Virus record (IMG/VR): IMGVR_UViG_3300028844_002497
Span: 1-64,000 of that record
DNA length: 64,000 nucleotides
Strand: one strand, 5' to 3'
Source: a virus
Both the position numbers and the translations under genes were made by a program. Under the pieces are notes generated by a model. It saw nothing but the letters and a program-made list of their open reading frames with translations. It was not told the origin of the DNA and ran no database searches. Shown here in pieces: positions 63,301-64,000 of the stretch. The first letter of the stretch is position 1. Each line of letters begins with the position of its first letter.

Positions 63301-64000
63301 GCATGTAAATTAAGATCACCTTGTGTACGAATATTAACAGAGTTTGTACTAAAGACATCTACTGTTCCCTCTTTACCCAATTCAATATATGATTGTCCAT
63401 TTGAATGTAGGATAGATAACATCTGTCCGTCATCACTCATTAATATTTGATGTCCTAATGCTGTACGTAATCTAATTAATTGATCTCTGCCGATGATGTC
63501 CCCATCATCCATAACAAGTGAGTGTCCACCTCGTCTTGTTACTACTCTAAAGTCTTCAGGTTCATCACCCAATCTGCTAGGAATATCTTCATCTGTGGCT
63601 CCGCCTAAATAAACAGGTCTGCCCGGAGTACTTACACCCCAACCTACTCTACTTGATGCTTCTCTTGTTGCACTTGAGCCAATTGGTCCTCTATATTTGT
63701 CTCTAAGAACTCCCTGTTGTTGCATAATAGATGCAGTATAACTATGAACGGGTTTTGCATCTTTCAGATAATTAACACTATTAGCAATATCATCATTGTT
63801 TGTATTAATGTTAGTGGTAGGTAATCTTGTTGCACCACCATATGATTGTGCTTCGCCTTCACTAAGAGTTACATTTTCAAATGCACCAATTGCAGGAATC
63901 ATTGACAATGTTTCTGGTTTAGGTATCGTACCTATATAAAATCCATAATTGGGATCACCATTAACAAATATACAAATGACTTGTGTTTCTTTATCGGGCG
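60339..64000 (-). CDS. T4 gp5-like baseplate hub/central spike protein, cut by the window end
   Basis: The frame is open to the right edge (position 64000), so the true start lies outside; the Met at 63902 (ATG) or TTG at 63908 is internal. The visible N-terminal end (DKETQVICIFVNGDPNYGFYIG) and SMIPAIGAFENV are the OB-fold region of gp5/VgrG hubs. It is followed by QILMSDDGQMLSILHSNG and a beta-helix region of short Asn/Val strands (NIRTQGDLNLHADETLNLSA) that would form the needle. A long Ala/Ser/Gly-rich segment (about residues 330-870) and a helical region with KAALFEAQTNF then lead to a C-terminal WYYNGTNWKL domain. No lysozyme domain is visible in this part. T4 gp5 is 575 residues; this one exceeds 1,200. 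Confidence 0.87.
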   Translation of the reverse strand, partial: PDKETQVICIFVNGDPNYGFYIGTIPKPETLSMIPAIGAFENVTLSEGEAQSYGGATRLPTTNINTNNDDIANSVNYLKDAKPVHSYTASIMQQQGVLRDKYRGPIGSSATREASSRVGWGVSTPGRPVYLGGATDEDIPSRLGDEPEDFRVVTRRGGHSLVMDDGDIIGRDQLIRLRTALGHQILMSDDGQMLSILHSNGQSYIELGKEGTVDVFSTNSVNIRTQGDLNLHADETLNLSAKNVNINSSENTVLNADKEFKQRVGEDYSLYAIQDLKIKADAALAIEAEGQVGIKSGAEIFNEGTKIHLNDGAASLSPDVIEPIELIMHPDTLFDDVKGWAAALAKLPSITSRAPAHMPWMNANQGADVQVDPSAAGALPASPVDTIADLNADLAGDLGGPTSLPNPTTAASISEVSGISKSLDKNATSQMLSGVLSDTIDNLGAFATTTLGGTLTNMTNNAIGPATTAAVGLFGQTPSQMTQGGILKPGADIMVNTLISANAGDIGSKSYAEIPGVSNPLTTDSLSSVMPASIFSGKAGVNSLQQFTNSSGAQAKSAVQVMQKGQKALQTLGAMTGKESPGGVGAIVQGTMSTLSDKGNLTNNVKDVSTIITKSIGSNDNIPASATQVLNSMKTGATAMLASELSGGAGGIISALDTLNTSGLDLPGVGADLNIGAAASSFKSIVNSFPVLPANSPVDLAATAGAAAAAVAGASAGMTGLDLVNTDSISSGLADAVGAGGAGIDSFSGALTTASGAAAQIAASGDPGAVAAINNAVSDINAIAGDPTTLTQQGLLQAAALNVQTGTSSKISGAIASGVSQLPGGQKLAGSIVNNALGAVNPISDGLGKVTDALSDLGADAYAGIDAGNLAYEGLSGLGSIKDDFNSMTDQLTGKVTGALSSALSPGTTAALQSALSSLTAGGGSTIKLPVVAVNTYDRSSITNLIDSVLGDPIVPRPNLLGEIPSGTISAINTITQLKKTLSNDIQQLSVLSKGIAKTKAALFEAQTNFPAGSPEIAAAEAAYQQAASSTTYATLVQKVKAAEQQFNTVSVDLTIQPETNPFSDIENLLDNVSSAGNTADSFASESDNNNSNIGDSNYTLFSIDDIDQTDKYYDENTYSNILATIAKTYVPKDKTQFTDEPYSTDYKPVITGYPAPDNTVESVTGEDIGDGPLTVTDGQGGVGQDVYTDYGIITVNENTGVGGGGLKWYYNGTNWKLK

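Noticed and set aside
1-64000. tRNA genes, integrase/attachment sites or insertion sequences
   Set aside because: No cloverleaf, recombinase motif or terminal inverted repeat was seen by eye; intergenic space is minimal throughout.

Overview
The window is AT-rich phage DNA. The strongest evidence for identity is at its right end: the baseplate genes of a T4-like myovirus lie in tail-module order on the minus strand, namely a gp5-type central spike/hub gene cut by the window edge, gp25, gp6, and then giant virion proteins of a kind known from marine T4-like phages (cyanophages and relatives). No photosynthesis gene, tRNA, capsid or replication gene is present, so the host cannot be fixed. A Gram-negative marine bacterium (picocyanobacterium, SAR11 or other proteobacterium) is the reasonable inference; a phage-borne outer-membrane protein and a DUF465-like protein lean slightly towards a proteobacterium.

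Layout. (1) 1-5954: a small acidic plus-strand gene converges on a 1,856-residue minus-strand protein built from about 16 copies of a 65-73 residue FDFSW/IYQFG repeat, arranged in a four-unit higher-order repeat and ending in a glycosyltransferase-like domain. (2) 5964-34105: an accessory island of tightly overlapping, mostly minus-strand genes. It holds an O-carbamoyltransferase, three SGNH hydrolase-like proteins, a PP-loop protein, a short DegT-type PLP protein, two cobalamin-type radical SAM enzymes, one further radical SAM enzyme, four twitch-first radical SAM paralogues, three proteins sharing a GT10/exostosin-like C-terminal region, three GT-A type glycosyltransferases, a GDP-mannose 3,5-epimerase-like enzyme, an outer-membrane beta-barrel protein and several micro-genes. 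A two-gene plus-strand islet at 14106-15645 carries an amidinotransferase and a small oxygenase-like protein. (3) 34161-64000: virion genes, including two giant ORFs (2,909 and 3,493 residues) that appear to be one roughly 6,400-residue gene split by a frame break near 47,711-47,775.

How it fits together. The island looks like a pathway that builds or edits a decorated surface sugar or glycoconjugate: nucleotide-sugar epimerisation, amino-, amidino- and carbamoyl-transfer, radical chemistry, hydroxylation, glycosyl transfer and esterase-like steps. Its target (host envelope, virion glycans or hypermodified DNA) is not shown by the sequence. Embedding an outer-membrane protein among the radical SAM genes by ATGA-type coupling points to the cell envelope. 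T4-type late promoter matches (NATAAATA, plus a CTAAATA variant) sit 19-28 nt before several starts, in both the structural module and the island, suggesting that at least part of the island is expressed late with the virion genes.
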